Shown: one piece after another, positions 44,653 through 53,346 of the stretch
How the letters are laid out: every line of letters starts with the position of its first letter
How positions within the stretch are numbered: position 1 is the first letter of the stretch
Assembly (NCBI GenBank): GCA_001730015.1
Contig: MDLA01000080.1
Location: 1 to 64,000 of the forward strand
Source: Chromatiales bacterium (ex Bugula neritina AB1)
GTDB lineage: Bacteria; Pseudomonadota; Gammaproteobacteria; Granulosicoccales; Granulosicoccaceae
Direction of reading: 5' to 3'
Length of the DNA: 64,000 bases
Notes under the pieces: generated by a model
The model's database searches: none
The model's input: the letters and a program-made list of their open reading frames with translations, nothing else
What the model was told of the DNA's origin: nothing
Position numbers and translations under genes: made by a program

Positions 44653-46235
44653 CTCTTTTGCGCGTTGAAAATCTTCAGCTATCAATAAATTCAACTCAGG
44701 TTTTACGAAATATAAATTGCACTCTTGAGTCCGGGAAAATTCTCGGGATTGTGGGGGAGAGCGGTTCGGGCAAGTCGATGACGGCGTACTCGATCATGCG
44801 TCTGCTACCACGGGGGTCTGTGGCTTCCGGATCGATCACTCTGGATGGCAGCGAACTCGGGGCACTGACGGAAGCGCAGATGTGCGGTATTCGTGGCAAC
44901 GATATAGGCATGATATTCCAGGAGCCGATGACTGCGTTAAATCCGGTACAGACCATTGGTGATCAAGTAGCCGAGACTGTTCGTATTCACCGTCGGGTCA
45001 GTCGGGTGCAAGCCCGGAACATAGCAGCAGAGACTCTGGAGCGGGTTGAGCTGCCCAATTCTGAATTTCCTTTGACACGCTATCCGCATGAATTATCCGG
45101 TGGGCAGCGTCAGCGTGTTGTTATTGCGATGGCAATTGCGTTGCAGCCGCGTTTGCTGATCGCCGACGAGCCGACAACTGCTCTCGACGTGACAACTCAG
45201 GCGCGAATTCTTAGTTTGCTTAAGCGGCTGGTGTGTGAAGATAATATGGCGTTGATCCTGATTTCGCACGATCTGGCGGTTGTGGCGCAGACCACCGATT
45301 CGATGGTCATTATGCGACACGGGGATGTAGTTGATTCGGGACCGGCGAAAAATGTATTCAATGAACTGAAACACCCTTATACACGGCAATTGTTTGAGGC
45401 CTCCGGTCATGTCCCGATACGCTCGTCGCTGGCATCCCGACAGGAAATTCTGTTACAGGTGCAAGGTGTGTCGCGTGACTACCAGACCGCGCGCAAAACA
45501 TTTTTCTCAAAGCCCGGCGTTTTTCGAGCGCTTGATCGGGTGAGTTTTGATCTTTATCGAGGTGAAAAGCTCGGCCTTGTTGGTGAGAGTGGCTGTGGTA
45601 AATCAACGCTGACTCGTGCGATTCTCGGTTTGGATGCTTGTCAGGAAGGCTCGATTACCCTTGCCGGTGAGTCGATAAAAGCCGGCCAGCTGATGCCCCG
45701 GCCCGTACTGCGCAAGATGCAAGTGGTATTTCAGGATCCCTATGGCTCGTTTAATCCACGCCATAAAGTCGGGCGTTTGGTGTCGGAACCGTTTTATATT
45801 CTTGATCATCCGCCGCGGGGAAAGGCACGGCGGTCGGCGGTGGCTGAGGTGCTGGAAAGTGTCGGATTACAGGCTGACGACGCCGACAAGTACATCCATG
45901 AGTTTTCCGGTGGACAGCGGCAGCGTATTGCTATTGCCCGGGCGCTGATAACAAAGCCGCAGCTGATCATACTCGATGAAGCGGTGTCGGCACTCGATGT
46001 TTCTATAAGAGCCACCATTCTGGATCTGCTGGCTGAGTTGTCGGCTGACCATGATTTAGCCTATCTTTTCATTTCACATGATCTGACGGTTGTGCGGGCA
46101 GTGACTGACCGGGTATTGATAATGAAAGACGGAGGTATTCTGGAGCACGGTGATACCGAGAGCGTTTTTGCCAAGCCGCGCCACCGTTACACACAAGAAT
46201 TGATTGCTGCCGCTCCATCGCTCAGTTGTCTCTGA
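44649..46235 (+). CDS. fused double ABC ATPase, DppD-DppF type
   Basis: A 528-residue chain with two complete nucleotide-binding domains. First: GESGSGKSM, LSGGQRQR, LLIADEPTTALD. Second: GESGCGKST, FSGGQRQR, LIILDEAVSALD. Separate DppD and DppF proteins are usual; this fusion is also common in Proteobacteria (GsiA/YejF-like). The second Walker B has EAVSALD, as in DppF. It completes the binding protein / two permeases / ATPase operon. Confidence 0.92.
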   Translation: MTLLRVENLQLSINSTQVLRNINCTLESGKILGIVGESGSGKSMTAYSIMRLLPRGSVASGSITLDGSELGALTEAQMCGIRGNDIGMIFQEPMTALNPVQTIGDQVAETVRIHRRVSRVQARNIAAETLERVELPNSEFPLTRYPHELSGGQRQRVVIAMAIALQPRLLIADEPTTALDVTTQARILSLLKRLVCEDNMALILISHDLAVVAQTTDSMVIMRHGDVVDSGPAKNVFNELKHPYTRQLFEASGHVPIRSSLASRQEILLQVQGVSRDYQTARKTFFSKPGVFRALDRVSFDLYRGEKLGLVGESGCGKSTLTRAILGLDACQEGSITLAGESIKAGQLMPRPVLRKMQVVFQDPYGSFNPRHKVGRLVSEPFYILDHPPRGKARRSAVAEVLESVGLQADDADKYIHEFSGGQRQRIAIARALITKPQLIILDEAVSALDVSIRATILDLLAELSADHDLAYLFISHDLTVVRAVTDRVLIMKDGGILEHGDTESVFAKPRHRYTQELIAAAPSLSCL

Positions 46236-46467
46236 CAGCGTCGCCCGGAGGTGGAACTTTTTGGTGAACTGTGTCTTGTTTTTAGCGTGAAACGGATTGT
46301 CTTTATGGCATCTTTCAGGGGATTTCCAGTTTAATCAGTTGTTTAAACTCAAGCTTGGTTGTGCATGGTCGTTGTGAATTAATAACTAGAGATAACGGAA
46401 TATAACGGTAACTTACGCTCTTGCTGTGTTTGGGCACCACTCGCGCTTTCTCACTATTGGCAATCAC

Positions 46468-48747
46468 ATGGACACCACTGTATCCCGTCTCGAATCAATT
46501 CGTCAAAGTCAGAATGAATTGCTCTACAAAGGAATAAAATTTTCGGCCATAGGGACCTTTGCTGCCGCATTTGTTGTTGTTTTCACCTTTGGCCCGGTGT
46601 CGAGCCAGTTCGCCGCCTGGATGTGGTTCGGACTTATCACGCTTGTCTATGGCGCGCGCTTAGTCGACTCCTATTTATTTCATCACTCGAAAACGGCCGG
46701 GCAGAACATCCGCCAGTGGCAGCGGCGCTTTAATTTCGGTGCTTTCAATTCCACCTGTGTCTGGGCCTCGGCAATGTGGCTTATTTATCCGCAGGATCCG
46801 GCCTACCAGGTGTTATTGATTCTGGTGCTCGGTGGTGTGGCCGGAGGTGCACTTGCCTCATTGCCCTATGACAAAGCGATCAGCAATATATTTCAATTCG
46901 TTATTCTGTTGTCCGTGGAGACACGGCTGTTAATGGAAGGAGATAAATTCTCACTTCAGCTTGCGGTGTACAGTTTGTTTGTGTTTGGTTTTTTATTGAG
47001 CTGCGGGCGTCAGGTGGGAAAAAACTATACTGACTTGCTGCGCCTGAGACAGGATTCGCAAGAGACCAATTTAACGCTCATCCGTACCACCGAGCGTATG
47101 GCGCGTATGGGGTATTGGCAATGGGATCTTCGCTCCGATAGTTTTCAGCTTTCAGAGAATCTCGCTCGAATGTGGGGTTTTTCGAGTCGTACAGTCAAAC
47201 AGAGTGAATGGCTCTCCAGAGTACACCGGGATGACGTGAACCGGGTTAAACGGGTGATGACTGCCGGCCAGGAGCTCGCCGGTGAGGCTGCTATCGAATA
47301 CCGCATGCTTGGGCCGGCCAGCGGTGTTTATCACGACATGAACCAGATTACTAAGAGTATCAGTGAAAGTACCGGTGAGACCTTTTTACTGGGTACGGTG
47401 CAGGATATTACCGAGCTCAAATCAGCTGAACATAAAATCTATAAAATGGCATACTATGACGAGTTGACCGGGTTATCAAATCGTAGTCATTTTCAGGAGC
47501 AGTTACGCCAGCAGATAAAGCAGGCTGAGCGCCGGCGCGAAATGTTTGCCGTCGTCTATATAGACCTTGATGACTTCAAGGGAGTTAATGATTCATACGG
47601 CCACGAATGCGGTGATCGCTATCTTAGATCATTCTCGGATCACCTTAGGCGGTCGGTGCGTGGTAGTGATCTGATCGCCCGGCTTGGCGGCGATGAATTC
47701 TGTGTGGTGCTAAACGATGTTAAAGATCGCGCGCAGGTGACTCGTACTATAGAGCGTTGTTTTGAGTACACGAAGAAAACTGTTGAGATTGGTAATCATC
47801 GAATTAATCCGAAGCTGAGTGTGGGTATCTCACTGTATCCGGACGATGCCAATGAGGCGGATGATTTGCTTAAAACAGCAGACATGGCAATGTATTCGGT
47901 CAAGCAAAATGGCAAGCAGTGTTATGCGTTTTATCATACACAAATGGCTTCGGATACCGTTGAGCGTGTGAAAATTGAGGCGAGCTTGCGAGAAGCCGTT
48001 GAAAATGACGAATTTGAACTTTGGTATCAGCCCAAGGTGTCTATGCCGGACTGTCGGCTTAGCGGTGTTGAAGCGCTAATTCGCTGGCGGCATCCCGAAC
48101 GCGGTCTGGTGCCCCCCGATCTTTTTATCAGCACGGCCGAACGTGTGGGCATGATCGGTGAGATTGGCGAGTGGGTGTTGCAGACTGCCTGTCGGCAACA
48201 GCAGCTGTGGAAGGCTCAGGGACATAACCTGCAAATGGCAGTGAATATATCCGGAAGTCATTTCATCGCCGATGGATTTAGCGACTTTGTATTAGAAAAC
48301 CTCAGCGCATATGGTGTTCAGCCGGGTGAGTTGGAAATTGAAATTACCGAGAGTATGACACGTGACCCGGAGCAGCACGGTCGAATCAGCAGAGCGTTGC
48401 GCAGTGCCGGAGTAAGAATTGCCATTGACGATTTCGGTACCGGCTATTCATCGCTTTCCGTTTTGGACAAGCTAGAGGCGGATACGTTGAAAATCGATCG
48501 ATCATTTATTTCCGGTCTGCCCGGAGATGACTCCTCCAAACTACTGGTGCAGGCGATCATGGAGCTGTCGTTAGGCCTGGGCTACGATGTCGTTGCTGAA
48601 GGTGTTGAGACGTACGAACAGCTGGATTACCTGAGTTCACTGAAGTGCCCCTACATACAGGGGTACTATTTTAGCAAGCCGGTAGTAGCCAATGAGATAC
48701 TGGCAATGATTGACGGCTTCGGCTTTAAAGATAAACTGGCTGCTTAA
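46468..48747 (+). CDS. membrane-bound PAS-GGDEF-EAL cyclic-di-GMP enzyme
   Basis: ATG 46468 is preferred to the GTG 46426. Of 759 residues, about 20-190 hold five or so membrane helices forming a sensor, 210-320 a PAS domain (RMARMGYWQWDLRSDSF), then a GGDEF domain with an intact RLGGDEF near 406, and an EAL domain with intact EALIRW near 535, DDFGTGYSSLS and KIDRSFI. Both synthesis and breakdown of c-di-GMP are thus possible from the motifs; which dominates cannot be told. It stands alone, with a 232-bp upstream region. Confidence 0.9.
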   Translation: MDTTVSRLESIRQSQNELLYKGIKFSAIGTFAAAFVVVFTFGPVSSQFAAWMWFGLITLVYGARLVDSYLFHHSKTAGQNIRQWQRRFNFGAFNSTCVWASAMWLIYPQDPAYQVLLILVLGGVAGGALASLPYDKAISNIFQFVILLSVETRLLMEGDKFSLQLAVYSLFVFGFLLSCGRQVGKNYTDLLRLRQDSQETNLTLIRTTERMARMGYWQWDLRSDSFQLSENLARMWGFSSRTVKQSEWLSRVHRDDVNRVKRVMTAGQELAGEAAIEYRMLGPASGVYHDMNQITKSISESTGETFLLGTVQDITELKSAEHKIYKMAYYDELTGLSNRSHFQEQLRQQIKQAERRREMFAVVYIDLDDFKGVNDSYGHECGDRYLRSFSDHLRRSVRGSDLIARLGGDEFCVVLNDVKDRAQVTRTIERCFEYTKKTVEIGNHRINPKLSVGISLYPDDANEADDLLKTADMAMYSVKQNGKQCYAFYHTQMASDTVERVKIEASLREAVENDEFELWYQPKVSMPDCRLSGVEALIRWRHPERGLVPPDLFISTAERVGMIGEIGEWVLQTACRQQQLWKAQGHNLQMAVNISGSHFIADGFSDFVLENLSAYGVQPGELEIEITESMTRDPEQHGRISRALRSAGVRIAIDDFGTGYSSLSVLDKLEADTLKIDRSFISGLPGDDSSKLLVQAIMELSLGLGYDVVAEGVETYEQLDYLSSLKCPYIQGYYFSKPVVANEILAMIDGFGFKDKLAA

Positions 48748-48826
48748 GCCGTTAATGCATGCGTGACGGCTGTTTGATTTGTCAAATAAAGTCTTGTTTT
48801 TAATGCTGTATCGGAGGTGAGAAAGT

Positions 48827-48883
48827 ATGTATTATCAGGGACGAAAGCATTGTGGCCAGAGATTTAAAGCCCTTATCAGTTAA
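48827..48883 (+). CDS. possible 18-codon leader peptide with strong ribosome site
   Basis: Too short for the ORF track. ATG 48827 follows GGAGGTGA at an ideal distance and the frame ends at TAA 48881-48883. The peptide starts MYYQGRKHCGQRF. A second strong ribosome-like site, AGGAGGTG (48890-48897), comes just after the stop, but the next real start (GTG 48915) lies too far from it and uses a weaker AAGGAAAA. The arrangement suggests a leader that controls the radical SAM gene, or a small protein gene. Coding status is unproven. Confidence 0.4.
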   Translation: MYYQGRKHCGQRFKALIS

Positions 48884-48914
48884 CGCAAAAGGAGGTGCAG
48901 CATAAGGAAAAATA

Positions 48915-50414
48915 GTGAAATCAACCAGTACCCGCTCTACCAGGCAAAACACCTCTAATTTCAGTCCATCCGAAGTAAACAGTTTCATCGAGCGCGAAAG
49001 CAGTAGGCGCCAGTCGAACAAAGTGTTGCATGGTCACCCTTCACCCATGCACTGGAAGCCTTTTTCAGAGCCTGTCCAGACTCTGCTGGAAAAACGCGCT
49101 GACTACGCTCGTAGCAGCGATTTTTCAGTAAATTTGTATGTAGGAACTCCCTTTTGCCTTAAGACCAAGCCGGCCCGTTGTGGGTTCTGCCTGTTTCCCA
49201 GTGAAGACTATCGGGGCAATTCCGGCGTTGAGAGTTATCTCGATATTCTTGAACAGGAATTCGAGATGTATAAGCCCTATTACGGCAGGGACAAACTCTC
49301 CAGTATCTACTTCGGCGGTGGCACTCCGAATCTGTATCGACCGCAACACTATGGCCGGTTAATGGGATTTGTCGACAAGCTCTATGAAGGTGTGCCGGAC
49401 GATATCGAAATAACACTCGAAGGCATACCGCAGTTGTTCAACGAGGAAAAGATCAAAGCGATCAAGGAAGCCGGATTTAACCGTATCAGTATGGGAGTCC
49501 AGCAGCTCAATGAGGATCTGATCAAGTACAGCGGCAGAAAGCAGACACGGCAGCAGGTATACAACGCGCTTGAGAATTGCCACAAGTATGATCTGGTCAG
49601 TAGTATCGATCTGATCTACGGTTGGCCTGAGCAAACCATGGAAGACATGCTCGAGGACCTCAGGATTGCGGTTGATGCCGGTGTGCATCACCTCACCCAT
49701 TATGAGCTCAATGTTGCCGGCCGTAGCGATTTTGCCTCCAAGGCTAAACGAGACCTGCTACCGAGTATTCAAACTAACAAAGAGATGTATCGTCGGGCCA
49801 AAGAGTATCTGCATTCACAGGGCTTTGAGCAGGAAACAGTGTACGACTGGAAGCGCAAACCCGAATCAGATGAAAACCAGCGTGCGCATCGCTATGACTA
49901 CGAGCACAACATGCACGACTTTGTGCGTCACGAACAAGGTGACATCAGGCAGACTCAACAGGTTTGCGGTATTGGCTTTTCGGCGGTTAATTTCCATGTA
50001 AACGGAGTGGATAAGGAAACCGATAGCTGGATTTACATGAACCACACCTCTCTGGAAAAGTACGTCGGGAAGATGTCACGTAAAGAGTTTCCGGTAGACC
50101 GTGGCTTTCACTACAACCAGCACGACGTGAAACTGGCGTGGCTTTTTCAATCCATGCAGACGATGAAAATCGATTACGTCGATTACCGCCAGATATTCAA
50201 TGAAAATCTACTCGACACCTACTCTGCGGTGTGGACCGATATAGACAAGCGCGGCTGGATAAAAACTACTGATCGCGAGTTGCAGTTTGTTGATGACGGT
50301 CAATATTACATACCGATGTTGCAGGCTCTGGTCGCAAGTAAAAGACTCGCGCAGATCAGGGATGAACGCAAGCAGTCACTGCAGAATATTGAGGTTGTGA
50401 CTGAGATCGGGTAG
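48915..50414 (+). CDS. HemN-like radical SAM protein with CX7CX2C cluster motif
   Basis: A 499-residue protein, start GTG 48915 (an in-frame TAA just upstream excludes earlier starts). The fold is HemN/coproporphyrinogen-oxidase-like: IYFGGGTPNLY, the GGIP-like ITLEGIPQLF, FNRISMGVQQLNEDLIKYSGRKQT and SIDLIYGWPEQTMED. The cluster motif is C81-x7-C89-x2-C92 (CLKTKPARCGFC), where HemN has CX3CX2C. The C-terminal HemN-type domain is present. It may be a haem-utilising or methyltransferase relative, not the oxidase itself. The alpha/beta hydrolase gene follows eight bases later. Confidence 0.85.
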   Translation: MKSTSTRSTRQNTSNFSPSEVNSFIERESSRRQSNKVLHGHPSPMHWKPFSEPVQTLLEKRADYARSSDFSVNLYVGTPFCLKTKPARCGFCLFPSEDYRGNSGVESYLDILEQEFEMYKPYYGRDKLSSIYFGGGTPNLYRPQHYGRLMGFVDKLYEGVPDDIEITLEGIPQLFNEEKIKAIKEAGFNRISMGVQQLNEDLIKYSGRKQTRQQVYNALENCHKYDLVSSIDLIYGWPEQTMEDMLEDLRIAVDAGVHHLTHYELNVAGRSDFASKAKRDLLPSIQTNKEMYRRAKEYLHSQGFEQETVYDWKRKPESDENQRAHRYDYEHNMHDFVRHEQGDIRQTQQVCGIGFSAVNFHVNGVDKETDSWIYMNHTSLEKYVGKMSRKEFPVDRGFHYNQHDVKLAWLFQSMQTMKIDYVDYRQIFNENLLDTYSAVWTDIDKRGWIKTTDRELQFVDDGQYYIPMLQALVASKRLAQIRDERKQSLQNIEVVTEIG

Positions 50415-50422
50415 GCTCTGGT

Positions 50423-51277
50423 GTGGCCTGTGTGAAGCAATTTTTCACTACTAATGGAAAGGGAACGCGTATCGGATTGCATTGCGTTCCCGCCGAAGGG
50501 GCTTGTACCGGTTCGGTGGTGCTGGCTCATGGAACGTTTTCAAATCACCGTTCCTGCCGTGGGCTTGCCCGTCATTTGTCCCGTTGTGGTTTCAATTGCT
50601 GGCTGCTCGATTTTCAGGGGCACGGAATAAGCGAAACTCCCCGCATCGAACCCGACTTCGAATCCATGTGTCTGGCAGATACCGCTGCCGCGATTGATTA
50701 CGTTGCAGCAGATTCAACTGATGGAAAAACCTGGTGGATCGGACACAGTGGTGGCGGGCTGGCTATACTGATGTATCTTGCTCGAGACCCGCACCGGCAA
50801 AGCAGGCTTCATGGTCTGATTACGCTTGCGAGCCAGGCAACTGAAGCCGCCGCTCCGCTTTCCAATCGCGTGGCGATACGCATGGCGTCGCTAGTGACAT
50901 CAGTTTTGCGAGTAGCACCTGGCAGATTGTTGAAGCTGGGCCCCGAAAATGAGTTTGCGGCAGTGATGCAGCAATGGTATCGCTGGAGCTTGTCGGGCCG
51001 TTGGGAGGGTTCAGACGGCTTTAATTACCTTGAGGCACTGAAAGGGGTAACGGTGCCGAGTTTTAGCCTCGCTGCGGCTGCAGATAATTTCATTGCTCCG
51101 CCAGCGGGTTGCGAGAAAATTCATCGTTGTCTTGGCGCTGTCGATAAAACGTACCGGCTATGTGGCTTGCACGCCGGTGACAGGGAAGACTATTCGCACG
51201 CGAGAATTGTAAGCTCCAGAAATGCCTCTGTTGATATCTGGCCCCGCATAGCCGAATGGCTTCACAGCAGAGCGTAG
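50423..51277 (+). CDS. alpha/beta hydrolase
   Basis: A 284-residue hydrolase, start GTG 50423. The oxyanion segment is LAHGTFSNHRSC, the nucleophile Ser is in WWIGHSGGGLA, a D is in AADNF and the catalytic His is in LHAGDREDYSHARI. It is a soluble serine esterase/lipase-like enzyme. Eight bases after the radical SAM gene, so co-transcribed and perhaps functionally linked. Substrate unknown. Confidence 0.87.
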   Translation: MACVKQFFTTNGKGTRIGLHCVPAEGACTGSVVLAHGTFSNHRSCRGLARHLSRCGFNCWLLDFQGHGISETPRIEPDFESMCLADTAAAIDYVAADSTDGKTWWIGHSGGGLAILMYLARDPHRQSRLHGLITLASQATEAAAPLSNRVAIRMASLVTSVLRVAPGRLLKLGPENEFAAVMQQWYRWSLSGRWEGSDGFNYLEALKGVTVPSFSLAAAADNFIAPPAGCEKIHRCLGAVDKTYRLCGLHAGDREDYSHARIVSSRNASVDIWPRIAEWLHSRA

Positions 51278-51310
51278 CTCCTTTGCGCAAGCGATTTCCG
51301 TTATTCTGAT

Positions 51311-51862
51311 CTACTCACTGACCGGGCTGACTGCCGGTGCCGGGGGGAGTGTAGATTTAGTGTCATTGATGTGATTGGTAATATTAGTGAAGAAAATCGT
51401 GCTGACGACCATCGCTAAATCAACCAGATTAGCGTCTGTCAGTCCAGCTGTTCGCGCTTTGGCGATTTGACCGTCTTCGAGTGGTCCCGGCGTGCGAAAG
51501 AACGAGCGTACGATCGAGGTAATGGCATTTAACCGTTTGTCGTCAGTCTCGCGACCTTCACGAATAGCTTTTCGGGTTTGAGTATCCAGACCTGCTTTGC
51601 GCGCTTTCATTGTATGGGTTGAAAGACAGTAGTCACAACGAGTCAGCTGGCTGACCAGCAACTTGATCGATTCGATATCGCGATCGGCCAGTGACCCTGC
51701 GCGCAAGCTTTCTTCCATTATCAAATACGCCGAAAGTGCTTCTTCACTGTTGGCAAATTGCCTGTACACATCGGCAATTTGACCGCTGACACGTGTTGGT
51801 TCCAGTTGCCTGATCAGATTGGCAGACAGTTCGTCGTCAGTAAGTGATGCAAGGCGTGGCAT
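51311..51862 (-). CDS. carboxymuconolactone decarboxylase / AhpD-like peroxidase family protein
   Basis: A 183-residue all-helical protein. The redox motif C76-x2-C79-x3-H83 (RCDYCLSTHT) is the AhpD-type alkylhydroperoxidase site, so antioxidant disulfide chemistry is more likely than decarboxylation. It converges on the hydrolase gene with 33 bases between stops. Confidence 0.88.
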   Translation of the reverse strand: MPRLASLTDDELSANLIRQLEPTRVSGQIADVYRQFANSEEALSAYLIMEESLRAGSLADRDIESIKLLVSQLTRCDYCLSTHTMKARKAGLDTQTRKAIREGRETDDKRLNAITSIVRSFFRTPGPLEDGQIAKARTAGLTDANLVDLAMVVSTIFFTNITNHINDTKSTLPPAPAVSPVSE

Positions 51863-52009
51863 ATTAGTCTCGGCGAGGTGCAGAAGCTCAAAAGTATACG
51901 GCTTATAGCGGCTGCCGGTGTTACCGGTTTTACCGGACCGGGGTCAGCCTGTATTTGATGTCATTCGATCAGCGGTGATTGCGGGTTCCCGAAGGAATCC
52001 GGCTGGCTG

Positions 52010-53098
52010 TTACTCGCTGGAGTTGAAAGGTCGGATTGTTGTAGTGTGCATATAGCCTCGCTGTGGATTTTCTTCGATTGTTTCAACTTCAATCCAGCGA
52101 CTGTCGCGGTAGTTGATAACGCTGACGACAGCGCCTATATCAAGTGTTCGCACGATATCGCTGTCGCCATTGGGCAGGACACGGATATTGCTCCATTGCA
52201 GTTGAACAACCTGCTGTTCCGCTGGTGGCTCAGCAGGCGGTAAAAGATTTTCCGGTGCCAGTTGAATCTCATAGCGTGGAAGTCTGATTTCAGTTGTGAT
52301 GTTTTCGGTTGTGATGCTTTCATAGGCATCTGACGCAACCAGCGCGGCCGGAATTTCAGCCAGTAATTCTGTTGCGTTATCCACGGGTTCGATCTCGATT
52401 GCCGGGGGCGGGTTATCATTCACAGAGACGAGAGGTGGGGTGTCGAGGTCGCTGCAATCAGCCGGCTTTTTACATTTCAGTTGACTGGAGTAGTAGACTT
52501 TGCGCACCGCTTTGTCGCCGTAGCCGTCCATCTGCACGATATCAACCTTGGACAATTCCGGAAAAGAGGAAACAATCAGGTTAAACGTCAGTAGTGACAA
52601 CACAATTACCCCGGCGGTTAACGTCGCATACTTTTTAAAGCTGTTGCTGCCTTGAAGTGGTTTAGCGTCGGTAAAATCGGCCGCACTGAATGCCCCGGGT
52701 CTATACGCCCGGGATCCTGTAGCGTCTATGCCGCTTTGATAGTACCGCCCGCTATTCTGGTCGTATTCTTCGTAGTAACCGGATTCATGATGATCATCCA
52801 GCGGTATGTTTTCTACTGAATTGTGGTGGTAATCGTCGGACCCGGCGTAGTGATCCGGTTCGCCAGCGTAGTAGCGCGATTCATTGTGGTATCGAGGCCA
52901 CTCAGATTCGACGTAGTCTGAGTCGGGGTACTGCGCACGATCAGCGGGGTAATTAGCGGGTGTTGTTTCGTACGTGGCGTCCGGGGTGTGATCGCGGCGG
53001 TACTCCCGCGGATAACCGTGGTAGCGCTGAGTAGCACCGCTACCGTCAACAGGGTCGTCGTCCCAGTCGGAATGGTTTTCTGATTGGTGTGCACGCAT
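52010..53098 (-). CDS. single-pass membrane protein with acidic Tyr/His-rich N-tail and C-terminal SH3-like domain
   Basis: A 362-residue protein of unknown role. Residues 1-150 are of low complexity, rich in Asp, Glu, Tyr, His and Ser (many DYxxS/YY pairs), and cytoplasmic by topology. One membrane helix follows at about 157-179 (YATLTAGVIVLSLLTFNLIV). The periplasmic part has one Cys pair (CKKPADC), a linker, and an SH3b-like domain at about 297-358 (SNIRVLPNGDSDIVRTLDIGAVVSVI, RWIEVETI). The layout suggests a cell-envelope protein that binds peptidoglycan outside and something basic inside. No named family recognised. Confidence 0.7.
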   Translation of the reverse strand: MRAHQSENHSDWDDDPVDGSGATQRYHGYPREYRRDHTPDATYETTPANYPADRAQYPDSDYVESEWPRYHNESRYYAGEPDHYAGSDDYHHNSVENIPLDDHHESGYYEEYDQNSGRYYQSGIDATGSRAYRPGAFSAADFTDAKPLQGSNSFKKYATLTAGVIVLSLLTFNLIVSSFPELSKVDIVQMDGYGDKAVRKVYYSSQLKCKKPADCSDLDTPPLVSVNDNPPPAIEIEPVDNATELLAEIPAALVASDAYESITTENITTEIRLPRYEIQLAPENLLPPAEPPAEQQVVQLQWSNIRVLPNGDSDIVRTLDIGAVVSVINYRDSRWIEVETIEENPQRGYMHTTTIRPFNSSE

Positions 53099-53346
53099 TG
53101 AGTTAACAACTCCACTGGTTCAGCTGCCTGGTATCCTTACTGACGGGTTGGCTGAGATTTTTCTTGATAGATACAGTATGGCAGTGAAACACAAATTAAA
53201 TAGTAAACATCGTATCCAATTTTAGTGTGATTCTTATGGTTATGTTTTTGTGCATTTTAACTACGAGGCTAACGGCGGCGCCCGGTTGAACTTTAGTGTG
53301 TCGGAAACTCGAAAGTTGTTGTTTCATTAACTCGTGATCTGGATTG

